This document shows positions 34,394-43,076 of a stretch of 64,000 bases of DNA, piece by piece. Every line of letters begins with the position of its first letter. Positions within the stretch are counted from its first letter, which is position 1. Below the pieces are notes generated by a model that was given only the letters and a program-made list of their open reading frames with translations, did not search any database and had not been told where the DNA came from. Origin of the DNA: HK1 sp965215295 (GTDB lineage Bacteria > Pseudomonadota > Gammaproteobacteria > HK1); the NCBI GenBank assembly GCA_965215295.1, contig OZ244045.1, positions 930,001 to 994,000 of the forward strand, in the 5' to 3' direction. A program made the translations under genes and the position numbers.

Positions 34394-34786
34394 TCAGTCC
34401 CCGAACGTCACCAGCCGGTCGCACTCGATGGCCGCCTCGACGAGCTGGCCCAGCCCGGAGATCCGGAACCCCGGCGCGATGTTGTCGGCGTCCTTGCCGT
34501 TGCGCTTCGCCTCGTCGCGGTCGCAGATCCCGCGCCGCTGGGCGGCGGCGACGCAGACGACGAGATCGACCCCGTGCGTCCCGGCGAGCTCCGTCCAGCG
34601 GCGCTGGACGTGGCGATCGTCCTGCGGCGGGGTGGTGAGCCGCGTCCCGTTGTTGACGCCGTCGTGATAGAAGAAAACCCGGAAGACCTCGTGCCCCTTC
34701 TCGATCGCGGCCCTGGTGAACTGGAACGCGGAGTCGGCCGCCTGATGCTGGTACGGGCCTTCGTTCACGAGCACTCCGATCTTCAT
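34394..34786 (-). CDS. dsrE: DsrE, sulfur-accepting subunit of DsrEFH
   Basis: The 130-residue protein starts MKIGVLVNEGPYQHQAADSA and carries its active cysteine at position 78 (VDLVVCVAAAQRRG), the same number as in Allochromatium DsrE. This Cys takes the persulfide from TusA and donates to DsrC. Presence of active dsrEFH is a hallmark of the oxidative direction. ATG 34786 follows the dsrB stop by 29 nt. Confidence 0.94.
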   Translation of the reverse strand: MKIGVLVNEGPYQHQAADSAFQFTRAAIEKGHEVFRVFFYHDGVNNGTRLTTPPQDDRHVQRRWTELAGTHGVDLVVCVAAAQRRGICDRDEAKRNGKDADNIAPGFRISGLGQLVEAAIECDRLVTFGD

Positions 34787-34815
34787 CGCACGACCACGCG
34801 GGCGGACGGCCGGAC

Positions 34816-35889
34816 TCAGAACCGCATGTGGGTCGAGGCGTTGAGGCTCTTGCGCGAGCCCCGCCAGTTGTCGATGTGGAACTTCGTGAACGGCAGCTCG
34901 GTCAGCTCGAAGAAGCGCGGCCAGCCGACGCGGTCGATCCAGTCGTTGATCCGCTCCCAGTCGCGCGCGTCCTCCTTGTAGGCGCGGAGGATCCGCTTGA
35001 CCACCGCGGTGGCCTCCGGCCAGCGGGGCGGGTTGTTCGGGATGCCGGCCGCGACGAGCTTCTGGAACGACGGCTTGCTGCGCGCGTTGGAGTGGTTGCC
35101 GCCCACCCAGATCGCGAGCTTGGAGTGCTCGGGGTCGTTGATCTGCATCGGCGGGCACGGCGGGTAGCACGCGCCGCAGCAGATGCACTTCTTCTCGTCG
35201 ACCTCCAGGGACGGCTTGCCGTTGACCATCGCGGGCCGGATCGCGGCCACCGGGCAACGGGCGACCACCGAGGGGCGCTCGCAGACGTTCGCCACGAGGT
35301 CGTGGTTGATCTTCGGGGGCTTGGTGTGCTGGATGTTGATCGCGATGTCGCCCTGCCCGCCGCAGTTGATCTGGCAGCACGAAGTGGTGATGTGCACGCG
35401 GTTCGGCATCTCGGCGCTGCGGAACTCGTCGATGAGCTCGTCCATCATCGACTTCACCACCCCGGAGGCGTCGGTGCCCGGGATGTCGCAGTGCAGCCAG
35501 CCCTGGGTATGGGCGATGAACGCGACGGAGTTCTGCGTCCCCCCGACGACGAACCCGTTGGCCTCCAGCGCCTCGATCAGCGGCTCGACCTTCGCCTCGT
35601 CGTCGACCATGTACTCGATGTTGCTGCGGATGGTGAAGCGCACGTGGCCGTCCGCGTACCGGTCGCCGATCTCGCAGAGCTTGCGCAGGGTGAAGACGTC
35701 GAGGATGCGCTGGGTGCCGGCGCGCACCGTCCAGATCTCGTCGCCGCTCTCCGCGACGTGGCAGAGGACCCCCGTTCTCGGATGGGTGTGGTACCTCCAC
35801 TGCCCGAAATTCCTGAGCATCGTCGGGTGCATGTACTGGAACCCGTCCGGGCACCCGGACTCGATCGGCATTCGATGTTTCCTGGCCAT
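34816..35889 (-). CDS. dsrB: DsrB, dissimilatory sulfite reductase beta subunit (reverse type)
   Basis: The 357-residue protein has the siroheme/Fe-S region (RVHITTSCCQINCGGQGDIA) and an inserted ferredoxin domain (CICCGACYPPCPPMQI). Together with DsrA it forms the alpha2beta2 enzyme that oxidises DsrC-bound sulfur to sulfite in the cytoplasm. The direction is inferred from dsrEFH, dsrL and tusA in the same locus. It lies 152 nt downstream of dsrA. Confidence 0.96.
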   Translation of the reverse strand: MARKHRMPIESGCPDGFQYMHPTMLRNFGQWRYHTHPRTGVLCHVAESGDEIWTVRAGTQRILDVFTLRKLCEIGDRYADGHVRFTIRSNIEYMVDDEAKVEPLIEALEANGFVVGGTQNSVAFIAHTQGWLHCDIPGTDASGVVKSMMDELIDEFRSAEMPNRVHITTSCCQINCGGQGDIAINIQHTKPPKINHDLVANVCERPSVVARCPVAAIRPAMVNGKPSLEVDEKKCICCGACYPPCPPMQINDPEHSKLAIWVGGNHSNARSKPSFQKLVAAGIPNNPPRWPEATAVVKRILRAYKEDARDWERINDWIDRVGWPRFFELTELPFTKFHIDNWRGSRKSLNASTHMRF

Positions 35890-36041
35890 GGCCTCGCGTC
35901 CTCACCTGAACTCGTGCACCGTCATCGACACCACCATCGGCGGCCCCGCGAGCGCTTCGCGCCGGCGCCCCGGAGCGCCCGGCATCCGCACGTCCTTCCC
36001 GTGCCTGCGCCCGACCGCGCCGAGGACCCGCGGTGGTCTCC

Positions 36042-37328
36042 TCACGCCGCGGTGCCGGCGGTGTCCCGCGCCTCGCCGTTGCCGCTCTTCGCCTGCTGCC
36101 GGCGCTCGAACCACTTCGCGGCCTCGTCGTCCCAGGTGTCGGTGCGCACGTAGGAGCTCTCGCGCGGGTGGGCGATCATGTTGGGGTCCGGTTCGAGGCC
36201 GATCCCTTCGAGGAAGTTGACGAGCCCGACGCGCTCGATCATCTCCCCTACCCGCTCGTGCTCCAGCGCGTTCTCCGCGAAGAAGTCGATGGTCTCCTCC
36301 GCGATCTCCACGAGGCGATCGTAGTCCTCCTGGGTGTCGAGCTTCATGAACGGCACCACCACGGTGCCGAACAGGTCGCCGATCTTCAGCGTGCGCTTGC
36401 CGCCGATCAGCACCGTCACCCCCTTCTCGTCACCCGGGGACAGGCACTTCGGCATCACGTTCAGGCAGTGCATGCAGCGCACGCAGTTGCGGTCGTCGAC
36501 CTCCAGGGTGTCGTCGTCGTCCAGCGACAGCGCGTTCGTCGGGCACCGGGTGATCACGTTGTCGATGAGGTACTTGCGGCCCTTGCGGGCGACGTAGGCC
36601 CTCACCTCGTCCTGATCCACCTTCATCTCGTCGCGCCACGTGCCGATCACCGCGAAGTCGGCCCGCTCGATGGAGTTCATGCAGTCGTTGGGGCAGCCGG
36701 AGACCTTGAACTTGAACTTGTAGGGCAGCGCGGGGCGATGGATGTCGTCGACGAAGTTGTTCACCAGCGAGCGGTGGATCTTGTGCTCGTTGCAGCACGA
36801 CTGCTCGCAGCGGGCCGACCCGACACACGACTGCGCGGTGCGCACGCACGGGCCGGCGCCGCCGAGGTCGAAGCCGTACTCGTTGATCTCGTCGAAGAAA
36901 TGCTGGGTGTTCTCGGTGTCGGCGCCGATGAACATGATGTTGCCGGTCTGCCCGTGGAAGGTGACGAGCCCCGACCCCCACTTCTCCCAGCTATCGGAGA
37001 GCTTGCGCAGCATGTCGGTGGTGTAGTAGTTGCCGGCCGGCGGCTGGACCCGCAGGGTGTGGAACTCGCGCGACTTCGGGAACTGCTGGCCGACCTCGGA
37101 GAAGCGGGGGATGATCCCGCCGCCGTAGCCGTACACGCTGACGGTGCCGCCCTTCCAGTACCCGCGCCGCGTCTGGTACGAGTGCTCGAGCTGGCCGAGG
37201 AGGTCGTTGGCGACCCCGTTGACCCGCTCGTCGCCGTGCTCGTCGCGCAGCTTCTTGATTCCGGAGACGAAGCTCGGCCAAGGACCCTGTTCGAGCTGAT
37301 CCAGCATCGGTGTCTCGTGCTTCTTCAT
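36042..37328 (-). CDS. dsrA: DsrA, dissimilatory sulfite reductase alpha subunit (reverse type)
   Basis: The 428-residue protein has the siroheme-Fe4S4 cysteines (CVGSARCEQSCCNEHKIH and CPNDCMNSI) and an inserted ferredoxin domain (CPTNALSLDDDDTLEVDDRN then CVRCMHCLNVMPKCLSPG). It is the catalytic subunit and first gene of the dsr operon. Start ATG 37328 has a G-rich site (AAGGGGGGGGACG) before it. The 474-bp region upstream contains an inverted repeat and direct repeats that are candidate control elements. Confidence 0.96.
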   Translation of the reverse strand: MKKHETPMLDQLEQGPWPSFVSGIKKLRDEHGDERVNGVANDLLGQLEHSYQTRRGYWKGGTVSVYGYGGGIIPRFSEVGQQFPKSREFHTLRVQPPAGNYYTTDMLRKLSDSWEKWGSGLVTFHGQTGNIMFIGADTENTQHFFDEINEYGFDLGGAGPCVRTAQSCVGSARCEQSCCNEHKIHRSLVNNFVDDIHRPALPYKFKFKVSGCPNDCMNSIERADFAVIGTWRDEMKVDQDEVRAYVARKGRKYLIDNVITRCPTNALSLDDDDTLEVDDRNCVRCMHCLNVMPKCLSPGDEKGVTVLIGGKRTLKIGDLFGTVVVPFMKLDTQEDYDRLVEIAEETIDFFAENALEHERVGEMIERVGLVNFLEGIGLEPDPNMIAHPRESSYVRTDTWDDEAAKWFERRQQAKSGNGEARDTAGTAA

Positions 37329-37505
37329 TGCTCGTCCCCCCCCTTCGCCCGCGGTTCCGGTCCGTGTCCCGCCGCATGTTCACGGACCGTGCGGTCGGTC
37401 CCGGCGCCATGCGGCCGTCTTCGCGTGGAAGACACGGTTCGCCGGATTGTAGTGTCCGGTCGGATCGGCGGCATCCGCCCAAACAGGAGGCGGCGCCTTG
37501 CCCGC

Positions 37506-37525
37506 GGTATTCCGAAAGGAATACC
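37506..37525. promoter_or_regulatory. Perfect inverted repeat upstream of dsrA
   Basis: GGTATTCC-GAAA-GGAATACC: 8-bp arms, 4-nt centre, about 180 bp upstream of the dsrA start. The symmetric AT-containing sequence stands out from its GC-rich surroundings and looks like a protein-binding operator; as plus-strand RNA it would be a stem with a GAAA tetraloop. Confidence 0.5.
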
Positions 37526-37534
37526 TCGCCGAAT

Positions 37535-37624
37535 GCACGTCCGCCGCGCGGACGCGGGACCCGGGTGGCCGGCACCAAGGCCAAGGTCCTGGCGTTCACG
37601 TCCGCCGCGCGGACGCGGGACCCG
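37535..37624. repeat. Direct repeat with palindromic core upstream of dsrA
   Basis: A block beginning CACGTCCGCCGCGCGGACGC and continuing GGGACCCGG occurs twice, 61 bp apart (palindrome GTCCGCCGCGCGGAC at 37539-37553 and 37600-37614). Paired sites could bind a dimeric regulator cooperatively; alternatively it is a simple intergenic tandem duplication like others in this window. Confidence 0.55.
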
Positions 37625-37802
37625 GACCTCCCGGCCGGCGGTTCCGGCCGGTCGGCGTACCGGGGCACGGGCTTCGCTCGTGCGCTCCTGGTTCGGAACG
37701 GACGTGCGGACGGCCCCCGGACGTTGATCGGCGGCCGCATTCGGTCGAGAGTAGGCGTGCGCCGGACTGGCGCGCTTCACGCGATACGACAGCGGAAAAT
37801 CG

Positions 37803-38789
37803 ATGGACCCCGAGACCGTGTCCCGATGGTGCGACGCGCGGCGCGAGGCGTACGCGAGGAGCAGCCCCGGGCGGTGGATCGAGATCGAGGACCCGGGCCG
37901 GTTGCGAAAGGCCGAACGCGACGCGATCACCGGCCAGTGCATGCGATTCAACCTCGCGCTCTACCGCTTCGCGCGCGACCGGACCGACCCCGATGCGCTC
38001 TCGGCATTCGCCGGCGCGATGGGGCTCGATCGCCGTGACCGCACGCTCGACGCGGACCGCCACGGCATCGCGTCGGTCCGGGTGACCCGGAACACGCGCC
38101 GGACGGAGATGATCCCGTTCACCTCGCGCGCCCTCAACTGGCATACCGACGGCTACTACAACGCACCGGAGCACTCCGTTCGCGCCGTCGTCATGCACTG
38201 CGGGGCGTCGGCGGCGAGCGGCGGCGAGACCACCCTGCTCGACCCGGACCTCGTCTACGCGACGCTCCGCGAACAGGAGCCGGCCCTCGTCGAGGCCCTT
38301 GCGCATCCCGGAGCGATGACCATCCCGGAGCACGAGGTCGACGGAAAGCTCGTGCGTCCCGCCCGCACCGGGCCCGTCTTCCGCTTCCTGGGCGACCTTC
38401 CGCGCCTGCACATGCGCTACACCGCGCGTACCCGTTCGATACGATGGCGGCCGGACCCGACCACCGCCCGCGCCGTCTCCGCCGTCGAGGCGGCGATCGC
38501 CTCGCTCTCCGGCCTCCACGTGCGCGTGCGCTTCGAAGCGGGAGAAGGCGTCATCTGCAACAACGTGCTGCATCGACGCACGGCGTTCGTCGACGACGAG
38601 GACTCGCGCCGGGTGGTGTTCAGGATCCGCTCGTTCGATCCGGTCCCGCATCCCGGCGACCTGCTCCGGCCCGGACACGTCCGGCCCGGAGTCGGCGACG
38701 GCGATTCGAACGGCGGCACAGCGCCACCACGCGCTCGGGGCCTGCGACCGGCTGCGCGCCGCCGGCCGCAACGAGACCGCGGCGCTTGA
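37803..38789 (+). CDS. TauD/TfdA-type Fe(II)/2-oxoglutarate dioxygenase-like protein
   Basis: The 328-residue protein carries the facial triad of the family: HxD in LNWHTDGYYN (near residue 118), the distal His in NNVLHRRTAF (near 261), and the 2-oxoglutarate Arg in RVVFRIRSF. TauD releases sulfite from taurine, but the family also acts on many other small acids and on amino-acid residues, so the substrate is open. The C-terminal 45 residues are low complexity (Arg/Pro/Gly). It is transcribed divergently from dsrA; control from the same region is possible. Confidence 0.75.
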   Translation: MDPETVSRWCDARREAYARSSPGRWIEIEDPGRLRKAERDAITGQCMRFNLALYRFARDRTDPDALSAFAGAMGLDRRDRTLDADRHGIASVRVTRNTRRTEMIPFTSRALNWHTDGYYNAPEHSVRAVVMHCGASAASGGETTLLDPDLVYATLREQEPALVEALAHPGAMTIPEHEVDGKLVRPARTGPVFRFLGDLPRLHMRYTARTRSIRWRPDPTTARAVSAVEAAIASLSGLHVRVRFEAGEGVICNNVLHRRTAFVDDEDSRRVVFRIRSFDPVPHPGDLLRPGHVRPGVGDGDSNGGTAPPRARGLRPAARRRPQRDRGA

Positions 38790-38823
38790 ACTTCAGGATG
38801 ACCCCGGGCGAGCCGGTACGACC

Positions 38824-38852
38824 TTGCCCCATGGGTCCGTCCTTGATATAAG
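38824..38852 (+). promoter_or_regulatory. Sigma-70 promoter of rpmB-rpmG
   Basis: TTGCCC (38824-38829), a 17-bp spacer and TATAAG (38847-38852) lie 41 bp before the rpmB start. Confidence 0.65.
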
Positions 38853-38893
38853 GCGCGCCCTCGCCATTGCGCCCGACTGCGGAAGATCGAACC

Positions 38894-39178
38894 ATGTCGA
38901 GAGTTTGCGAAGTGACCGGGAAGCGCGCGATTACCGGGAATCACGTCTCCCACGCCAACAACAAGACCAAGCGCCGATTCCTGCCCAATCTGCATCGTCA
39001 CCGGTTCTGGGTTCCGAGCGAGAAGCGCTACGTCCGGCTCCGCGTCTCGGCAAAGGGCATGCGGATCATCGACAAGAAGGGGATCGAGACGGTGCTTGCG
39101 GAACTGCGGGCGCGGGGACGCGGGATCCGGGGCCTCCCGAAACCGGGCGGACAGGACATGGAGCCACGAGATGCGTGA
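38894..39178 (+). CDS. rpmB: 50S ribosomal protein L28
   Basis: The 94-residue protein begins MSRVCEVTGKRAITGNHVSH, the canonical L28 start, with the KTKRRFLPNLHRHRFWVPSE core. The C-terminus is about 15 residues longer than the usual 78 (ends GLPKPGGQDMEPRDA). It overlaps rpmG by 8 nt. ATG 38894 fits the family start; an in-frame ATG nine codons earlier is not needed. Confidence 0.96.
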   Translation: MSRVCEVTGKRAITGNHVSHANNKTKRRFLPNLHRHRFWVPSEKRYVRLRVSAKGMRIIDKKGIETVLAELRARGRGIRGLPKPGGQDMEPRDA

Positions 39179-39326
39179 AAAAATCCGACTGAATTCGAGC
39201 GCCGGGACCGGGCACTTCTACACCACCACCAAGAACAAGCGCGCCATGCCGGGAAAGATGGAGATCCGGAAGTTCGATCCCGTCGCCCGCAAGTACGTCG
39301 TCTACAAGGAAGGCAAGATCAAGTAG
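39171..39326 (+). CDS. rpmG: 50S ribosomal protein L33
   Basis: The 51-residue protein (MREKIRLNSSAGTGHFYTTT, ending VVYKEGKIK) is a standard L33 of the Cys-free type, which does not need zinc. It overlaps the end of rpmB, the common rpmB-rpmG pair. Confidence 0.96.
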   Translation: MREKIRLNSSAGTGHFYTTTKNKRAMPGKMEIRKFDPVARKYVVYKEGKIK

Positions 39327-39365
39327 TCCGCCCGTCCGGCGGCATCGGCGGATGCGGCAGGGAGG

Positions 39366-40553
39366 TCAGGCCGCGACGCCCGCCTTGCGCATCGAGTAGG
39401 AGGGAAGGGTCCGGGCGAACTCTTCCAGCGCCCGCACACCGCTTTCTTCCGCCTGCCGGCACCACTCGCGCAACGCCTCCACCAGATGCTCGTGGGTCGC
39501 GTGGCGTTGCTGCCACAGCGCCTGGAGCTGATGCTTGTACCGGTAGACGGTTTCGAGTGCGTCGCTGTGGGCGCGGGCCCGCTCCAGATGCCGCCTCGCC
39601 TCCCCGCTCAGCATCGACTCCTCGCGCATGAGCAGCGACCGCGCCGACTTCAGGAACCCGCGCTGGCTCGAGTCGATCCTCGCGATCTCCTCGGCGTACA
39701 CCCGGCCCAGCACGCTCTTCGCGTAGTCGGCCATGACGTGGAACCGGTTGGAGATGACGGCCTGGACGGTGTCGAGGTCCGGATCGAGCTTGCCGGGCAC
39801 CATGACCACCTCGGGCGGCAGCTTCCTGACCTTCGCGAGCCCGAGGAACTGCAGCACCCGGATGTACGCCCACCCGATGTCGAACTCCCACGGCTTGACC
39901 GACAGCTTCGCGGAGCTGGCGAACGCATGGTGGTTGTTGTGGAGCTCCTCGCCACCGATGACGATGCCCCACGGCACGATGTTGGTGGAGATGTCCTGCG
40001 TCTCGTAGTTTCGATATCCCCACCAGTGGCCGAGGCCGTTGATGACCCCGGCCGCAAAGACCGGCTGCCACGCCATCTGCACCGCCCAGATGGTGATCCC
40101 GATGGGCCCGAACAGGACCACGTCGATGACCAGCATGAGGTAGTAGCCGCGGTTCGTGAGCGGCTTGTAGACGTTGCGTTCGAGCCAGTCGTCCGGGCAC
40201 CCGTGGTTGTACTTCGCGACGGTTTCCGGGTCCGCCGCGGCAGCCCGGTACAGCTCCGCCCCTTCCAGCAGCAACCTCCTGATTCCAAAGACTTTCGGGC
40301 TGTGCGGATCGTCCTTCGACTCCACGCGGGCGTGATGCTTGCGATGCACCGCGACCCATTCCTCGGTCACGGTCCCGGTGGTGAGCCACAGCCAGAAACG
40401 GAAGAAGTGGGACAGCGCGGGATGCAGGTCGAGCGCCCGATGCGCCTGGTGCCGGTGGAGGTAGATGGTGATCGCGACGATGGTGACGTGGGTCATGCCG
40501 AGGGTTGCGAGGACGTGGCCCCACCACGGCAGATCGAGCAGTCCCGAATACAT
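39366..40553 (-). CDS. Acyl-CoA/acyl-lipid desaturase
   Basis: The 395-residue membrane protein has the three His boxes of delta-9-type desaturases: HRHQAH (residues about 33-38), HRKHH (about 70) and HNNHH (about 205), which bind the di-iron centre. Four hydrophobic segments surround them. The last 130 residues are a helical, cytoplasmic extension beyond the usual stearoyl-CoA desaturase core. It introduces a double bond in fatty acids to adjust membrane fluidity. It is convergent with rpmG, from which it is separated by 39 nt. Confidence 0.88.
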   Translation of the reverse strand: MYSGLLDLPWWGHVLATLGMTHVTIVAITIYLHRHQAHRALDLHPALSHFFRFWLWLTTGTVTEEWVAVHRKHHARVESKDDPHSPKVFGIRRLLLEGAELYRAAAADPETVAKYNHGCPDDWLERNVYKPLTNRGYYLMLVIDVVLFGPIGITIWAVQMAWQPVFAAGVINGLGHWWGYRNYETQDISTNIVPWGIVIGGEELHNNHHAFASSAKLSVKPWEFDIGWAYIRVLQFLGLAKVRKLPPEVVMVPGKLDPDLDTVQAVISNRFHVMADYAKSVLGRVYAEEIARIDSSQRGFLKSARSLLMREESMLSGEARRHLERARAHSDALETVYRYKHQLQALWQQRHATHEHLVEALREWCRQAEESGVRALEEFARTLPSYSMRKAGVAA

Positions 40554-40677
40554 GGCTCCTCCTGTCCCGGCCGTGCCGGTCCCGGCCTCGCGGCGCCCCC
40601 GGCGGCGGTTCCGGCTCCGATGCGAGGCCGGCTCCGAATTCCGGGTGCGGGAAGTCTATCCCGCATCGCGCGTCAGG

Positions 40678-41511
40678 TCACGACTTCGGGTCGGCGCTCC
40701 GATGGCCCGGGCCGGATCGGCTCGCGCTCGCGTCGCCGGCATCCCCGGCCGCGCCACGGCGCACGTAGACTCTGGCGAAGACCACCCCGAGCTCGAACAG
40801 CGCCCATACCGGCAGTGCGAGCAGGGTCTGCGAGATGAGGTCCGGGGGCGTCAGCAGCATTCCGACCACGAACGCGCCGACGATGATGTAGGGCCGCTTC
40901 TCCACCAGCGACTCCGGCGTCGTGAACCCGGTCCACACCAGCACCACGGTCGCGATCGGCACTTCGAACGCCAGCCCGAACGCGAAGAAGATCTTGAGCA
41001 CGAAATCCAGGTAGCTGCTGATGTCGGTCATGATCTCCACACCGTCCGGGGCCACCGCCTGGAAGAACGCGAACATGAGCGGAAACACCACGAAGTAGGC
41101 GAACGCCATGCCGAGATAGAACAGGAACGAGCTGGAGACCATCAGTGGAAAGACGAGGCGCTTCTCGTGACGGTAGAGGCCCGGCGCGACGAAGGCCCAG
41201 AACTGGTAGAGGATGTAGGGCATCCCGATCAGGATCGCCGCGACCAGGGCGAGCTTGAACGGGGTGAGGAAGGGGGACGCCACCTGGGTGGCGATCATGC
41301 TGGAGCCCATCTGCATCTCGGCCAGCAGGGGCTCGGCGAGCACCGCGTAGAGGCGGTTGGCGAACGGCATCAGGCACAGCAGCAGGACCGCCACCACCAG
41401 CACCACGCGGAGCAGCCGGTTGCGGAGCTCCACGAGATGCTCCACGAAGGTCATCTCGGCTTGCGATTGCGAGCTGTCCTGCGGCTCAGGCTCTTTCGCT
41501 CGATCGCTCAT
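40678..41511 (-). CDS. tatC: TatC, twin-arginine translocase receptor subunit
   Basis: The 277-residue protein with six membrane helices starts MSDRAKEPEPQDSSQSQAEM before TFVEHLVELRNRLLR, the conserved TatC N-terminal motif. It contains FLTPFKLALV and PYILYQFWAF, also typical. It binds twin-arginine signals such as that of DsrO. ATG 41511 lies inside the 3' end of tatB (26-nt overlap). The C-terminal tail is cytoplasmic and Arg/Ala-rich. Confidence 0.94.
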   Translation of the reverse strand: MSDRAKEPEPQDSSQSQAEMTFVEHLVELRNRLLRVVLVVAVLLLCLMPFANRLYAVLAEPLLAEMQMGSSMIATQVASPFLTPFKLALVAAILIGMPYILYQFWAFVAPGLYRHEKRLVFPLMVSSSFLFYLGMAFAYFVVFPLMFAFFQAVAPDGVEIMTDISSYLDFVLKIFFAFGLAFEVPIATVVLVWTGFTTPESLVEKRPYIIVGAFVVGMLLTPPDLISQTLLALPVWALFELGVVFARVYVRRGAAGDAGDASASRSGPGHRSADPKS

Positions 41512-42250
41512 GGCTTTCGCGGGTGTCCTTGACGACGCGGTGGGCATTCGGCCGGCCGGGCTCCGCCTCGTCGGGTTGCGGCGAGGCCGCCTCCTCCGGC
41601 TCCGCCGTCACCGGGGCCGGTTCCGGGGAAGGCGGGGAAGGCGCGGCAGGTGCGGCGGGTGCTTCCGTCTGTTGCGGCGAGGCCGCCTCCTCCGGCTCCG
41701 CCGTCACCGGGGCCGGTTCCGGGGAAGGCGGGGAAGGCGCGGCGGGTGCTTCCGGCGGTTGCGGCGAGGCCGCCTCCTCCGGCTCCGCCGTTGCCGGGGC
41801 CGGTTCCGGAGAGGGCGGGGAAGGCGCGGCGGGTGCTTCCGGCGGTTGCGCCGGCGCCGAGGCGTCCCGCGCGGGTCCGGCCTCCGGAAGCTCGTTCGGG
41901 AAGATCGATCCCGCGGCAGGCTCGCCGGGCGTCGAGATGCCGGCCGGCCGCTCGTCGAACGCGGACTCGGCTTCCCCCAGCGCGTCCCTGGCCTGGTCGA
42001 GGGTGCCTTTCGTCTCTTCGGCGACCTTGTACAGGTCGTCGAGCTCGCCGGCGGGCTTGTCGAGCATCTCCTTGAGTTCCTGCGCCCGCACCTCGCGCTC
42101 GATGTCCCTCTTGACCTGGCCGACGTAGTAGCGAACCTTGCCCATCCACAGCCCGAGGGTACGCGCCATCCTGGGGAGACGTTCGGGGCCGACCACGATC
42201 AGCGCGATCACGCCGATCAGGGTCAGTTCCTGGAAACCTACGTCGAACAT
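41486..42250 (-). CDS. tatB: TatB, twin-arginine translocase subunit with long repeat tail
   Basis: The 254-residue protein starts MFDVGFQELTLIGVIALIVV (membrane helix, conserved Glu8 and GPERLP) followed by an amphipathic helix, as in TatB. After residue 100 comes a long Pro/Ala/Glu tail made of three tandem repeats (PPEAPAAPSPPSPEPAPVTA followed by EPEEAASPQ). Typical TatB is shorter, about 130-170 residues. TatB joins TatC in the signal-peptide receptor complex. It overlaps tatC by 26 nt. Confidence 0.93.
   Translation of the reverse strand: MFDVGFQELTLIGVIALIVVGPERLPRMARTLGLWMGKVRYYVGQVKRDIEREVRAQELKEMLDKPAGELDDLYKVAEETKGTLDQARDALGEAESAFDERPAGISTPGEPAAGSIFPNELPEAGPARDASAPAQPPEAPAAPSPPSPEPAPATAEPEEAASPQPPEAPAAPSPPSPEPAPVTAEPEEAASPQQTEAPAAPAAPSPPSPEPAPVTAEPEEAASPQPDEAEPGRPNAHRVVKDTRESHERSSERA
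41576..41845 (-). repeat. Three tandem repeats in tatB
   Basis: Units at 41576-41671 (96 bp), 41672-41758 (87 bp) and 41759-41845 (87 bp) are almost identical and encode the 29- to 32-residue acidic Pro-rich tail repeats. The 9-bp difference (an additional AAP) keeps the frame. Confidence 0.88.
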
Positions 42251-42424
42251 GGGGAGCGGGTCGGTCGCGGGTCGAGCCGGCGGATCATGCGTCGCGCAAC
42301 CCGGTGCGAAGCGGCGGAGGGCCTGAACGGACGGTGCGGTGGATGCGGCGGCGCCCGCGCTCGAACCGGTATCCTCCCTCCTCGCGGAGAGGGGGTGAGG
42401 ACGAATACCGGGGCGAGTCGTGCG

Positions 42425-42664
42425 TCAAGCGCTTTCGCGCTCCTTCGAGGACATCGTCGCGGCGTCCGCGGCCGGCTCCGAATCGTCCTCGATACGGGCC
42501 GATTCCGCCGCCTCCTTCGCCTCGTCGCCGCCCTCCTTCACCGCGCCCTTGAAGTTGCGGATCGCGGTGCCGAGATCGCCGCCCATGTTGCGGAGCTTCT
42601 TCGTGCCGAAGAGCAGCAGCACGATGACCAGCACGATCAAGAGTTGCCAGATACTGATCCCCAT
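42425..42664 (-). CDS. tatA: TatA, twin-arginine translocase pore subunit
   Basis: The 79-residue protein (MGISIWQLLIVLVIVLLLFG, then TKKLRNMGGDLGTAIRNFKG) has the TatA single helix, the FGTKKLR hinge and the amphipathic helix, then an acidic tail. It multimerises to let folded proteins cross the membrane. It is first of tatABC, 174 nt before tatB and downstream of hisE, the usual his-tat order. Confidence 0.94.
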   Translation of the reverse strand: MGISIWQLLIVLVIVLLLFGTKKLRNMGGDLGTAIRNFKGAVKEGGDEAKEAAESARIEDDSEPAADAATMSSKERESA

Positions 42665-42806
42665 CGCCTTGTCTCCTGAATCTCTCCGGATCCGTCGGTT
42701 CCGTTCGGGCGGTGACTTTAGCGCAAAACCGGCCCGCTCCCTACACCGGACTTCGCTCCCGGCGCCGGAGGGACCCGGCATCCGCCGGTCGGGGGGCGCG
42801 AAACGA

Positions 42807-42972
42807 GGGCGGGTGCCGGCAAGGCCGGGCCGGCCCACCGAGACGCCGCAGATTGCGCCGCTGTCACAGGAGGGCGGGTATCGGCAAGGCCGGGCCGGCC
42901 CACCGAGACACCGCAGATCGCGCCGCTGTCACAGGAGGGCAGGTACCGGCAAGCCGGGTCGGCTCACCGGCA
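42807..42972. repeat. 65-bp tandem repeats between hisE and tatA
   Basis: Two full 65-bp units (42807-42871, 42872-42936) and a partial third (42937 to about 42972) with the core GCAAGGCCGGGCCGGCCCAC and GCGCCGCTGTCACAGGAGG. They occupy the middle of a 412-bp gap between tatA and hisE in which no gene is seen. Confidence 0.85.
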
Positions 42973-43076
42973 ACGGCCGGTCCGGGCGCCCGCCGGCGCG
43001 GCCGCGGGTCGCGGTTGAGCGCAATCCGGGACGGAGGGGTTCGTCACGCGTCCGTCGGCGCGGCCGCGGATCGCGG

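Larger units (their letters stand above)
37329..37802. promoter_or_regulatory. Divergent control region, dsrA / tauD-like gene
   Basis: This 474-bp gap separates dsrA (minus) from the dioxygenase gene (plus) and must hold the main dsr promoter. It contains a perfect inverted repeat at 37506-37525 and a direct repeat pair with palindromic core at 37539 and 37600. No clear sigma-70 hexamers could be assigned. Confidence 0.5.

Noticed and set aside
37535..37624. Possible CRISPR-like repeat-spacer pattern
   Set aside because: Only two copies, GC-rich palindrome, and no cas genes; it is a direct duplication.
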